A model generated the notes under the pieces. That model ran no database searches. It saw only the letters and a program-made list of their open reading frames with translations, and was not told the DNA's origin. Positions 1 to 10,045 of a DNA stretch of 64,000 bases are shown one piece after another. Positions within the stretch are counted from its first letter, which is position 1. Every line of letters starts with the position of its first letter. The translations under genes and the position numbers were made by a program. Source of the DNA: Favolaschia claudopus (Eukaryota; Basidiomycota; Agaricomycetes; Agaricales; Mycenaceae); NCBI GenBank assembly GCA_037176885.1, contig JAWWNJ010000038.1:992001-1056000 (forward strand). Direction: 5' to 3'.

Positions 1-275
1 TATCTCGGAAAGAATGGGAGCATGGTCAGATTCGACGACGCTGGTAGATGACAGGGGAGATGAGACTTTCCTGCTCATTGAGCAGGGAGAGCCAGAAGCA
101 TCTCCCCCTCGCTCACCCGGCTTCATTAACACACCAACAGGGGGATTTTCCTGAGGCGGAGTAGGCCGAGCTACATCTGGGGGTTTTGACGAACGACGTG
201 CGCAGAAAGCCGCAGTGTGAGCACGGTCACCGCAATGGGAGCAAACATGACGACGGGGACACCGGCGTCCGGCAT
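1..275 (-). pseudogene. Retroelement zinc-knuckle fragment (gag or LINE ORF1 C-terminus)
   Basis: Read on the minus strand, this stretch stays open and encodes a CCHC zinc knuckle, CSHCGDRAHTAAFC (spacing C-x2-C-x4-H-x4-C), followed by a Ser/Pro-rich tail that runs out of the window at base 1. Such knuckles bind nucleic acid in retroelement Gag and LINE ORF1 proteins. Only the knuckle and tail are present, so I cannot decide between LINE and LTR origin. The motif lies immediately upstream of, and antisense to, the next gene, whose first exon appears to be missing. This suggests that a retroelement scrap abuts or replaced the 5' end of that gene. Confidence 0.5.
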
Positions 276-1827
276 ATCTTAAAGGACAGAAGAAATCAGC
301 CACCGAAAGCTCTGCCCCATCTTCAGACACCGTTATACCTCCTAACGCATCCACTGCTGCATCTGACGACCCTGTAAATAACGAAGACGAGTCTGAGTTT
401 CCGCTCAATCTGGCCAAAACTGTTGCGACACGAAAAGCGGCTGCGAAGCGCAGTTCCCGGGAGGAAGGTGACGGGGAGAATGCTGGGGAAGAGGGAGATG
501 ATGAGAATAGCGATGAGGAGGAGGAGGAGGATAGCAACGAGGAGGAGGATGAAGAAGATGAAGAAGAGGAGGAGGACCGCCAAAGAAACGAGCCAAAACA
601 AAAGGTACCGTGCTCTATTGTTATCTTCTCTCGCTTTTCTTTGTACCAGCGACCGTCAATCCAGCCATCGACATCGAAATTACCGTCACTGTCACCGTGT
701 ATTCCCGCAAAGAATTTTCCAAGAAAGCCAACAAACGCGCAGCAGAAGGCTCCGCCGTGCTCGTGATTGCATCCAGCTTGCCATATGGAACATTTGCTGC
801 CTCCCTTGTTGATAAAGTCTCTCAGATTGCAAAGCTTCCCTCGACGCCGTCGTATCAAGATCTTGAATGTCATTTTCAAGTGCCACGCCATGTTTCGACC
901 TTTGTACGGCTGTTCAATGCGACGGACTACACGACTATGATTGCGAATGGCGCGAAAGGCAAGGATCACAAGATCAATTTTCATGTTGTGCTGCAGGTAT
1001 GTCTCAGTCGATCCGGCCGTGCCTCGCCAATTTATCTGTACATTATGCATAGAGTAATGATGATTCAAACGAGGTCGAGTCTGAGCCCGATAAGCCTAAG
1101 AAAGTGAGTTTATAGCTTGAGCCAGCCCACTGCTCTGATAGTTTACAGATCCCGTCGGAGAAAGGGATTTCCGCTGCCAACACCGAAATAAATAACAAGA
1201 TCGGTCGACTCCGTGCGAAATGGACCTGCAATGTGAATGACGGCAGCAACTACTGTTGGATATCCGGAGAAACAAGACAGCATATCCCTCTACATAACCC
1301 GCATTTCGAGTCGTGGGCCGCTGCATGGGTAATTGTTTTGATCATTGCCATCCATACTGCCGCACGCAGCTAACATTTCAATTTTGCAGGCCCAAGGCTC
1401 TGCCGATCTTCTCACTCCACCCGACCTCGACATATTCAGTGCCAAGGATGGGGAAGTTGCGCCACGTACATTATTGCAACGCCGTCTTGCCGCCAAAGAA
1501 CCCATGTCGAACGCTCCTGTCATCAATTTCAACATTCCCGATGCACTTGTTGGTTTGATGAGCGGCCGACAAAACCCACCCGCAGCGGGTGCTCCTGCCC
1601 CTCCCACCACCGCTATGCTCCTTCCTCCGAATACTCAAGTCGGGCCGTCCAGCTCAATTCTAGATTTCTGCGCGGTATATGGCCTGAGCGCTGATATTTC
1701 GACAAAATTGACAACAAACGGCTATCAAGATACCGATGTATTTTATCTGGTGTCGATTGACGATCTGAAGGAGATGCAATTCACGTTGGGGCAGATTGCG
1801 CAGCTTCGGGAGGCTGTTCGGAAGTGA
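272..1827 (+). CDS. Multi-exon protein of unknown function with acidic region and SAM-like C-terminus
   Basis: Five exon blocks are readable: about 290-604 (Ser/Thr-rich, then a long Glu/Asp run), about 665-996, 1053-1103, 1149-1328 and 1390-1827 (stop TGA). Introns 997-1052, 1104-1148 and 1329-1389 have GT-AG ends. The third coding block has a Cys/His-containing stretch (KWTCNVND, YCWISG, HIPLHNPHFESWAAAW). The last 60 residues (SSSILDFCAVYGLSADI to the end) read like a SAM-type helical domain, a protein-interaction fold. No in-frame start is visible and the frame is closed upstream of base 250, so the first exon is missing or lies outside. The first intron (605 to about 649 or 664) does not keep the reading phase with its obvious acceptors, so a frameshift or non-obvious splice is possible. 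The function is unknown, and I know similar proteins only as hypothetical proteins of mushrooms. Confidence 0.6.
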
Positions 1828-1941
1828 GCAGTGGCGATTTGAAGGGCTTGCTGAAGGTTGTGAGTGCTGTCATGGTCTAGTATTTTTCTTGTACCGCATT
1901 TCTTGCACCGAACAATGTATATTCAAAGCAACAAGTTCTTG

Positions 1942-2700
1942 TTACACATATCCCGCATGAATAAAGTACCCCTCTGCATCGGATGGCCCCACCACCTGCA
2001 TCGCAAGTAAAAGATCAAATATTCCAGCCGCACCGTTTGATTCCGCGAGCACCTCAGAGTTCCTTCGAATGAATGCTTTCACCTGAGCGAAGGCCTCTTC
2101 AATGGGATTGAAATCTGGTGAGTACGGTGGGAGAAACTCAATGCGAACACCTGAATCGATCAATATATGCAGAAATAGAACACAAATATCGCCGATACGC
2201 ACCAAACCGCTCGGCGAGCTCGAGAATTTCTTCACCGTGGTGTATCTTGGCGTTATCCATCACCAACACTGACACTGGGCCCGGAAACGGAGTCGTAAGC
2301 GGCATCTGTCTCAAGTAAGCTACAGAAGAAAGAAAGAAAATCATCCGACAACGCACCACATTGTGTTCAATGAACGCAAGATATGTCTCTCGATCCATCG
2401 ACCCCTCGACCACGCGTGCGGCCACCATCCCATCCAACGTCAACAACCCAAGTGCCGTTAGTCGCACACCTCGAACGAATTTCTCTTTCATCTTTGCCCG
2501 TTGCCCCTTCTTTGCCCTCCCGTATCTGCGGCTGTACGTCCGGTCATCCTTCGAGGTTTCATCTAAAAATCCAAGATACTCCGGAGGGTATTGCGACATG
2601 CGGCGCGAGATGAAGAAGCGCGGTGTTGTGCATTGTTGAATGATGAGCTTACCGCAAGGCCGCGGCATTGCGTCAGTCCTGAATAAGCGCCCGATAGGCG
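1942..2700 (-). pseudogene. Tc1/IS630-type DDE transposase, 5'-truncated
   Basis: The minus strand encodes the catalytic half of a DDE_3-type transposase. The three acidic sites are visible: FLDETSKDDRTY (first D), VLVMDNAKIHHGEE (second D) and PPYSPDFNPIEEAFAQVK (E). Two introns with GT-AG ends fit the alignment, at 2306-2356 and 2151-2202; removing the second joins FG to VRIEFLPPY cleanly. The product would cut and paste a TA-flanked DNA transposon. The N-terminal helix-turn-helix DNA-binding part (normally about 130-150 residues) is missing: the frame starts close to the catalytic core at about 2668 and sequence above 2700 shows no helix-turn-helix. The spliced catalytic core is otherwise open. 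I call it a relic because it lacks the DNA-binding domain and has no visible terminal repeats. Confidence 0.85.
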
Positions 2701-3253
2701 CCCGGGAAGGGCCGATTGAACGATGAAGTCAACTTTATTGTTGAACTTCCAAGCTGAGCCCCGAGAATGCGATGATTAGCGAGAGAGTGGTGAAAAACCA
2801 CTATTTTGCTGGTCAAATGACCTTCTTGAGCCTTCCACTGAGCCGTTTAGCCTGGTTGAAAGTAGTAGTATGGTATATTAACTTCTAAAATATCGATATG
2901 TGCCCTCAAGAACCCCGGAAAATGGTTCAGAAATGCGGAAACGGGGCGGGGAACCAGGCTGATCAAAAAGCTGTTTATATATGTTTTTTTTTGCCAACTG
3001 TCATCAATTTTGCAAACGGCTGTAAGTATCGCGCAAGGGAATGAAAGTTTGAGGAGTAACAGTATCAAATATTTGAGATGGAACGGGAAGGAAGGGGAAG
3101 AGGGAGACATAGGGTGGGTATGAATCAAGGATCAAGAATACAGAAGAATAAAAGAGAGCGGAGAGGATTAACGAGGGGATTGTATGTACGGGAGAGGGTG
3201 GACCGACGACTTATCTAAAGCCTGGTGAAGGTCCTTCATGCGCTCCGCCAGAG
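2701..3253. other. No gene seen
   Basis: I see no coding signature here on either strand. The stretch separates the DDE transposase relic from the inverted LINE ORF1. It is moderately purine-rich near 3060-3140, and no terminal repeat was recognised. Confidence 0.5.
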
Positions 3254-4048
3254 TTACCGGTGGCCATGTAATGCTACCGGCGCAACGCGGCCGCCAGGCA
3301 AGATCGCAGGACCCCAGCGAGACCACTCCTTGCTGAGTACGTCAGTAGCCGACACAGATCCAGGTACAAGAAAGATGCTGGTGCTGCTTTGCTTCTTCGC
3401 GAAGAGTAGGCTAGGGACGGACAAGGAAGCGAGGTGTTTATTGACAGTGGCGATGATCTCCGGGTAAGGCGCATTGAAGAGGGGTGGGACGTCACCATCA
3501 AAGCGAACGAGAATACGCTCATCGCTTGGCGCGGGTAGCGGAGGTGGCTTTGCTTTGGGAACAGGGGGAGTGGCGGGCTTCACGTCAGCAGCGGCCACCG
3601 CGGCGTACGAAAGAGCTTTCTCCGCTTTGAACGAAGCGACTTCCTTCGAGAGCGATGCAATGGCTTTGTTCTGAGCCTCGGATTTCGCGGAGAGCTCCTT
3701 GAGGGATGGCGTAACTGCCTGGAGGAGGAGAGCGCTAAAGGAGGAGGTGGATTCCGACTCGCGCACAATGGTCACGTTCATCCAACGGCTACCTGATGCT
3801 TGGCGGGGAGGAAGAGCCCCCTCCTTCCCACCACCACTTCCAGTACGACCGAGAAACTCAAAGAGCAAAGTGAACATGCGCAAGTCCACGCAACTCCAAA
3901 GAGTGGCCGAATCGACATCAGCAAATGATGAACGCATCTTCCCGTACCTCACGGAACCGTGGCGGCGCACAAAGGAGGACTTTGGGGGTCGGTTGCGCGT
4001 GTCGGGAACGGCGGGGGAGGAGAAAGAGGAAGCGGCAAAAGCACACAA
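3254..4048 (-). pseudogene. LINE ORF1 (Gag-like) segment, inverted relative to its ORF2
   Basis: A 264-codon minus-strand frame encodes a protein with a predicted coiled-coil-like helix (LKELSAKSEAQNKAIASLSKEVAS), a Pro/Lys linker (PPVPKAKPPPLPAPSDE) and a C-terminal half beginning ILVRFDGDVPP and ending GPAILPGGRVAPVAL. This architecture is that of ORF1 proteins of Tad1-like fungal LINEs, RNA-binding proteins that coat the retrotransposon RNA. It lacks the CCHC knuckles expected further downstream, so it is cut at its C-terminus near 3254. It lies head-to-head with the ORF2 RNase H segment that starts at about 4050. Bases 37853-37899 match its last codons, so another scrap of the family is present. 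Confidence 0.7.
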
Positions 4049-5051
4049 ACAAAAGATAAGTAAATTCAGCTCTTCCCCGCAACACCTTCTGGTTTATTCC
4101 GACGGCTCGCAACGCGCCGTACACCGTGTGCGTAGGGTGGGAGCAGGAGCCGTCATCTACCATGAAAATAAAGAAGTCTTTGCAAAAAGCTTTGGCCTTG
4201 GCAGCCGAGCCGAGGTGTACGACGGCGAAATTACAGGCTTGCTGTTTGGAGCGGCAAAAGCCATTTCCATTGCCGCCGCCAACCCGCAGATAAAAGAGAT
4301 TCACTTCTTCGCAGATAACGTGTCTGCTATCAACACCATCTGCGACCCAAAACCCAGAGCAGGCCAACTCTCTGCACATATATTCCACAAAAGAATCTGT
4401 GCCTTCCTCGACGCCGACCCAGAACATAAAGTCGAGATTGGGTGGTCACCAGGCCACTGCGACATCGATGGGAACGAACGTGCAGACGCGCTGGCGAAAA
4501 CCGGAACGGAACTCGCGGCGCCACCGGGAGGAACCCGCTCGCATGCACTCAGGAAATCGAAAGAGAAAGTCCACCGGTCCTGGGTCAAGGAATGGAAATC
4601 CGCACAGAAGACGGGGAGCTATGCCATGGCAAACCGCTTCCCCCCTTCCCTGAAACCGACCCCGCATTTTACGGCGCTGTCGAGAGAAGTCTTTGGGCGG
4701 GTTACACAGTGTCGAATCGGACACTGCTTCTCAGGCGAGTACTACAGCCGCTTTGTCCCATCCGAGAACGTTGACTGCCCCTGTGGTGAACCCTTCCAGT
4801 CGCGCGAACATCTGCTTCGCGAGTGTCCTCGCTATGAGGACCAACGGCACATCCTCAAAAAAGTCTCCAGGGACATATCCCTGCCCGAAATACTGGGCAC
4901 TAAAGACGGAATTTCAGCACTAGCTGAGTTCTTAGAGGTGTCCGGAGCATTCACAAAAACGGGTCTACCTCGTATGCCGCAAGAACTCCCGATTTACGAA
5001 GACGAACCGGAACCTCCAGACGATTTGTCTGATGTAGAGGACATGGGCTGA
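4049..5051 (+). pseudogene. LINE ORF2 C-terminus: RNase H and zinc finger
   Basis: This plus-strand frame encodes an RNase H domain with LLVYSDGSQ (first catalytic Asp), YDGEITGLLFG (Glu), FFADNVSAI (Asp) and SPGHCDIDGNERADALAK (final His/Asp). This is followed by the C-terminal zinc-binding block CPCGEPFQSREHLLRECPRY that is typical of LINE ORF2 ends. It acts in target-primed reverse transcription. Endonuclease and reverse transcriptase, which should precede it, are absent. The frame runs in continuously from 3699, but before about 4040 it is only the antisense of ORF1, so the true LINE part starts at the junction. It ends at TGA 5049-5051; 5052-5104 is probably 3' untranslated sequence. Confidence 0.85.
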
Positions 5052-5104
5052 GCGCAAGGGTCGTGCGCACACAGCCCTGTTCAACAGTGGCATCGAAACA
5101 CCAT

Positions 5105-5523
5105 CACTGTGGCCCGCAAGCTCCATGAATTTCACGCAGTTGATTCACCCAATCTTCACCTGAAGTTCACCAGAAAAGCCCATGAATTTCATGCAGAGCT
5201 TGTGAATTTCACGGGGTTCATTTCACCTAGTTGGACTAAGTGAATGGAACGTTTCATGGGGTTCGATTCCAGGTGACTTGATTCAACCAACTTTCAAGTG
5301 AATTTCACGTAGTTGGGATATAGGTATCCCAAGCCAAATTCATGCACTTTCATTCACCCAATAACAAGGTGATATTCACGTAGCTCAGCATGGCATACAG
5401 GAAGTACGTGAATCAGGTACCTGAATTTCCAACCACGTGAATCTGAATTCACTTGAAAATTGGTTGAATCGTGAATTTCATGCAACGGCTAAGTGAAATT
5501 CACGGGGTTTTACAACCACAGTG
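5105..5523. repeat. Short TIR element packed with GTGAATTTCAC-like motifs (MITE candidate)
   Basis: The unit opens with CACTGTGG and closes with its inverse CCACAGTG. Inside both ends is a second matching block (CCATGAATTTCAC at the left, inverse of GTGAAATTCACGGGG at the right). Between them, variants of the near-palindrome GTGAATTTCAC recur about every 40-80 bases in both orientations, many followed by GTAGTTG- or GGGGTT-like bases. I see no coding potential. Target duplication is unclear (CAT on both sides at most). It lies between the LINE 3' end and the palindrome upstream of the copia relic. Confidence 0.55.
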
Positions 5524-5737
5524 CATCCCGACACCATTTCGGCACACCCGTCCCACCCTATACCATTCCCTTTCATGTACATTTCCTTTCACTCATGCGC
5601 TAAGTATGGTCTTATGGTTTATGTTTCCGCTAATACCCCCGTAACCCCAAACTTGACTCTCACCCTCACACAACTATACTACACATCCTTCGGACACTTC
5701 CATCGCACTAAAAACACCTTTATTTATCGCCTCCGGG

Positions 5738-5887
5738 CACCGCGTCTTAGTAGTTAGTGTACTTGTTGCGGTATAGAAATGCTGATACAAAAAAATCAAT
5801 GGTAATGGTCACGTGGTTGGCGATTTTTTTGTATCATGATCAGCATTTCTATACCGCAACAAGTACACTAACTACTAAGACGCGGTG
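5738..5887. repeat. Long near-perfect palindrome
   Basis: The left arm 5738-5797 and right arm 5822-5887 are inverse complements over 60 bases, with only a 6-base insertion (CATGAT) in the right arm and a 24-base spacer. Weaker inverted similarity continues outward (TATTTATCGCC against GGCAATAAATA). Transcribed in either direction it would fold into a long hairpin. It lies just upstream of the copia relic. It may be paired terminal sequences of a collapsed element. Confidence 0.9.
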
Positions 5888-6003
5888 CCACAAGGGCAAT
5901 AAATAGTGAAGAGTAGCTCTAGAGGGGGATCGTCCGTAGGTGGTAGAGTATAGTCTCGGAGTGTAGTGTAGTAATGTGAATTTCAATACGGGTATAGCGG
6001 CGG

Positions 6004-7740
6004 ATGCATGACGTGGTTGGCGAGTCGTTGCTGTATCGCGCTGAGGATCTTCCAGAACTCGCTCCTGCTGATCCGCCTGTTGCGCCAGCAGAGCCAGCTC
6101 CTGCTCAAGAGGATGAGGAGAGTGATCATGAGTTGCTTCTCAAAGCGCTTATCATTGCTCATGAAGGCGATCCTTTGAGCCCTTATCTTCAAGCGCTTAA
6201 GGCTCCATTCGGCTGTCGTGTCTTAGCGTCACTTTGGAGCACTTGGGAAAAATTCCACGCCGAACTTTTGGTGAGAAATACTCTTAAGTGACGTCAAGTG
6301 CTCCGAAGTGACGCAACCGATTGGAGCCTAATGCTGCTCATGTGCATTCTGCAGAGTCTGCTCTGCATGCTGGCGAGCCGCGCTCTTATCATGAAGCGCT
6401 TAAGCGTGAGGATGCTCATTTGTGGAAGGAAGCTGCTCTTGCCGAGATTAATGCTCTGCTTGAGAACTGCACCTGGGAAGTTGTGGATGCACCCCCTGGC
6501 GTGAAGCCAGTTCGTTCCCAATGGGTCTTTGTCATAAAGCACAAGTCTGATGGCTCCATTGAGCGTTACAAGGCGAGACTCGTTGCAGATGGTCGCACCC
6601 AGAAATATGGTGTTGACTACAACGAGATATTCTCCCCTACTCTAAAACCTGCCACACTCCGCATTGGCTGCACAGCACGACCTCAAACTTCGTTCCATTG
6701 ACTTCTCATCTGCCTACCTGAATGGTCACCTGGAGGAGGACGTCTATATGACTCAGTCACCTGGTTTTCCTCAGGGACGGCATGACCAGCTCCTTAAGCT
6801 TCATCGCACCATTTATGGTCTGAGGCAAGCTGGCCGTGAATGGTACAAGGTCCTGTGTGCAAAGCTGGTTAAAATGGGCTTCACATGTCTCCAGTCTGAC
6901 CGCTCTTGCTTCATCTTCGCTAGAGGCTTGACGCGTGTCATCATTCCTATCTATGTTGATGACAGCACCATCGCTGCAAAAGACGATGCTGAAATTGACA
7001 AGGTCATTGAAGAGCTCTCTAAAGAGTTCAAGCTCAAAGATCTTGGTCCCACAGAGTGGTTGTTGGGTATCAAGATCGAGCGTGACCCCCAGACTGGAGC
7101 CATTACCCTATCTCAGCGCCAGTATGCTCTGGACATGCTTGAGGACTTCAACATGTCGGACTGTCATCCTGTTTCGACGCCAATGCTCCCCGGTCTAGTT
7201 CTGACCAAGGAGATGGGTGCTAAGTCAGATGAGGAGGCCAAGAAGTACCATGGCATCTACATCTCTGCTGTTGGTCGCCTCATCTATTTGGCTACTCAAA
7301 CACGTCCTGACTTGTCCTATGTTGTTGGAGTTCTTGCACGGTTCAATTCCAATCCTGGTGAACTCCACTGGAAGGCTGTCAAACATGTGTTCCGTTACAT
7401 CAAAGGAACACTTGATTATGGCATTACCTATACCAAATCAACTCAGCCCGTGCCTCCCATCACTTATGCTGATGCCAATCATGGCAGTTGTCCAGACACT
7501 GGCAAAAGCACTGGAGGTTACGTGGTAATGATGTGTGGTGGACCAGTAGCAAGTTGCAATCTACAGTCTCTCTTTCTACTACTGAGGCAGAATATCTTGC
7601 TGCCTTGGAAGCTGTGAAGGAGATCAAGTGGGTGCGCAATTTGCTCCATGAACTGGGCTATGGAGTGTCTGGCCCTTCCCTTCTCCTCATGGACAACCAG
7701 TCTGCAATCCAGGTTGCTAAAAATCCTGAGCACCACGGAA
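6004..7740 (+). pseudogene. Ty1/copia polyprotein relic (linker, RT, RNase H)
   Basis: The 3' part of a copia polyprotein is readable. It has the acidic linker, the RT N-terminus (EINALLENCTWEVV, PVRSQWVFVIKHKSDG, RYKARLVADGRTQ), the RT core (IDFSSAYLNGHLEEDVYM, YGLRQAGREWY, IPIYVDDSTIAA), LKDLGPTEWLLGI, RPDLSYVVGVLARF, and RNase H (ADANHGSCPDTGKSTGGYVV, STTEAEYLAALEAVKEI, LLMDNQSAI). Breaks: a 128-bp MITE at 6201-6328, a frameshift near 6664 and another near 7546. The sequence stops abruptly at 7740, where a reversed gypsy scrap begins. Gag, protease and integrase are absent and no LTR was found. It is non-functional. Confidence 0.9.
6201..6328. mobile_element. 128-bp MITE with TAA target duplication (PIF/Harbinger-like)
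   Basis: Terminal inverted repeats of about 34 bp start GGCTCCAATCGG and continue CGTCACTTTGGAGCACTTG; the left copy has an 11-bp insertion. The flanks are TAA at 6198-6200 and TAA at 6329-6331. Removing the element plus one TAA restores the copia frame (QALNAAHVHS across the site), which proves insertion into a formerly open gene. A 3-bp TAA duplication is the PIF/Harbinger hallmark. It has no coding capacity. Confidence 0.85.
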
Positions 7741-8022
7741 ATATTCCAGGTTTTTGTGGTCCGTCCAGATCTCAACCGGGTGCTGTGCGCCCTCAAGGAA
7801 GTGGCGCCACTTCTCAAGGGCTCGCACAATCGCAAGCATCTCCTTGTCGTGAATCTCGTAATTCCGCTGCACCTCGTTCAGGCTCTTGGAGTAGAACACA
7901 ACCGGATGCCACTTGCCATCGTCACCCTGCTGGGAGAGGACGGCACCGGTGGCATAGGCAGAGCTGTCAGCCTTGAGCCGGTACGGGCGTTCGGGGTTCG
8001 GGAGAACCAGAACCGGCCACGA
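7741..8022 (-). pseudogene. Reversed Ty3/gypsy RNase H fragment
   Basis: The minus strand reads as a gypsy RNase H segment: PERPYRLKADSSAYATGAVL (catalytic Asp region), KWHPVVFYSKSLN, RNYEIHDKEMLAIVRALEKW, and VEIWTDHKNLEYF. About 94 codons are intact. It is a scrap without RT or integrase, sandwiched between two unrelated copia relics of opposite orientation. It therefore marks an insertion or recombination scar rather than a gene. Confidence 0.85.
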
Positions 8023-9432
8023 CAGGTACGAGGAACTCGGAGCTGCCTTCAATGATCTCGGGTACTATTCTTCACGCGCTGACCCGTGTGTTCGTACGAA
8101 GTGGAAGGACGAGGATCACGTTATCATTGACAACACGTACACCGACGACATATTTGGTGTTGCCTCGTCGAAGGAGATGGCGGATTAGGGGAAGAGTGAT
8201 CTAGCGAGTTGTTATAACACAAAGGACGTCTTCCACAAGCAGCTGCTGCTGGGGATGAAGTTCGAGTGGGACGCAAAGACGGGTATCGTTTGATTGAGCC
8301 AGAGATCCTACTTCGAGGATATGCTTACCGAATTCAATCTTCAGAATGTTCAGACACGAACTACCCCGCTTCCTGTCGGTGTGGTATTTTCCAACGACCA
8401 GTGCGCCCAAACTCCCGAGGAAAAGGCGGAGATGGGGAAGCTTCCCTATCAGGCTATCCTCGGGAAGCTCGGATGGGCCAACGCTACGACCCGTCCCGAC
8501 CTCTCATATGCTGTTCATATCCTCGGACGCTTTCAGAAAGGAGCGCGCTTCTACACGTCGTCGGCTATATTCGCGGAACACTGGATTACGCTTTGGTCTA
8601 CACACCACCGCCGTCTGGCTTTACGGCTGAGGAGTGGTTAAAACCCGCTTGCTTTGTCGATTCGGACTTCGCGGCGTGCAAGGACACTCGGCGCTCAATT
8701 TCGGGGTACTCGGCATTCCCAAAAGTAACCGAATTTAGCGATGCCTTGCTTGCGAACAGCTAATACAGTTGGCGGTTAGTTCAACTGGTGGGAGAGAGGG
8801 GGGAAGCTCGTATGCTATAGCACATAACACGCGCTGAAGTTATTGGGCTCTCCCTATGCTGATTTTCTATGTTTGTTTATTTATCTGTCAATTCAGCAAT
8901 TTCTTGCTCTGTTTTAGTATCCACATTGAAGGATGAGAACGGCACAGCAAACTCCGAGCTCCCAGGTACAGAGTCATGAGATAGTAAACCTATTTTCAAG
9001 GTACTCGCCCACCTGAAATCCTGGTGAGTGGGTTCCCAAAAAGGCAAACACTGCTAAATTGATGGTATTTTGGAGATTAATTCATTCACTCACTGTGTGA
9101 TAGCTTACCGCAAGTTGATATCGTAAAAGTCGTAGCAAACACGCTGTAAATTAACCCTTCATCACTCAAAGTTCCTTGACCATCGTAATTTGTGGGAAAA
9201 CCCCCCGAATTCGGTTACTTTTGGTAACTGCGAGTATATAACCATTTGCGCAGGGTGCCCGGTGGACTGGAGTACAAAGCGTCAGCCTACCGTCTCGCTG
9301 TCGACTGTGCAAGCTGAGTACACGGCGCTTGCGCGCGGTGCACAGCAGATGATGTGGAATTCATCTTGGTTCTCCGAAATTGGATTTCCACAATTCGGTC
9401 CCGCCCAGCTTTTCGGCGATAATCTGGGATCC
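8022..9432 (+). pseudogene. Second Ty1/copia relic (RT end and RNase H)
   Basis: This copia differs in sequence from the 6.0-7.7 kb copy. Readable pieces are the RT end around YTDDIFGVASS (the usual Y-V-D-D replaced by YTDD), LLLGMKFEWD, LSQRSYFEDMLTEFNL, LGKLGWANATTRPDLSYAVHILGRF, GYIRGTLDYALVYTPP and VDSDFAACKDTRRSISGY. After a 526-bp MITE at 8709-9234 come CPVDWSTKRQPTVSLSTVQAEYTAL and LFGDNLGS. In-frame stops occur near 8186 and 8290, and there is at least one frameshift near 8550. It is cut at 9433 by another short repeat. It is non-functional. Confidence 0.85.
8709..9234. mobile_element. 526-bp TA-flanked MITE (CTCGG family) inside copia RNase H
   Basis: The inverted ends are CTCGGCATTCCCAAAAG..., continuing AACCGAATT, and its inverse ending ...CTGCGAG, about 27 bp with a few mismatches. 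TA dinucleotides lie at 8707-8708 and 9235-9236. Excision leaving one TA rejoins the copia frame as SGYITICAGCPVDW, so boundaries are supported by the host frame. TA duplication points to the Tc1/mariner superfamily. The same termini bound the 1.4-kb element at 36170-37586. No coding capacity was recognised. Confidence 0.85.
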
Positions 9433-9613
9433 CACTGTGAGAAGTATTTGTCATGAAATTCAAGATCGTCGTCTTGAAATTCAGGATTCCTGACGTTTCG
9501 TTAGAATACAAGCCATGAATTTCAAGACTGGTTTCATGATGCTCCAAAACTTCTAAAAGTTACAAGGTGTGATACCACACTCATATTCAACTGTGGGACT
9601 ACATTACAGGATA
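9433..9613. repeat. Short repeat beginning CACTGTGAGAAG, copy 1
   Basis: It starts with CACTGTGAGAAGTATTTG and carries several TGAAATTCA/TGAATTTCA motifs. It is repeated in opposite orientation at 23760-23941 with only scattered differences, and similarity ends near ACAGGATA. It interrupts the copia RNase H after LFGDNLGS. The opening CACTGTG and the internal motif resemble the 5105-5523 element. The other terminus is not obvious. Confidence 0.6.
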
Positions 9614-10045
9614 ATATTCATATAATTGTGTTTCAAAAATGACATAAAATCTTGAACCTGCATTCACGACAAAACATCACGAATTTCGGCCTCGAAAAAC
9701 CCGCAAATTTTTGTTCAAGTCCTGTGGCCGAGCTGCCGAGTTAATGACGTCACTTACAGCATTGCTCTACATCCGCAGCACCCCACCATGACCTCCCTCC
9801 CAGTCACCATCGTAGAGCGCTGCCGCCGCCGTCACTTTCGCCAACACTCTGCTGTAACGGACTCTCACAACCACCACGCCTCCTTCCCTACGTCACCGCC
9901 CTCTAGGATTAATCCACACCGCGATATCGAGCTAGATCTCTCTGCAGTGCGCAAGACTCTCGATGAAGTGATTGGGCAGGGTGTCATTGTGAGTGATACT
10001 GCGAGAGTGCATTGCAGCTCATTAATGTGCTCTTTCCCTGACGTG
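9614..10045. other. No gene seen
   Basis: No coding motif was recognised on either strand. The segment may include the distal, diverged part of the preceding repeat, since a CCTGTGG occurs near 9719 and a comparable CCACAGGG near 23471. Confidence 0.4.

Noticed and set aside
4301..4588. Minus-strand frames inside the LINE RNase H region
   Set aside because: Shadows of the RNase H frame, whose catalytic motifs are on the plus strand.
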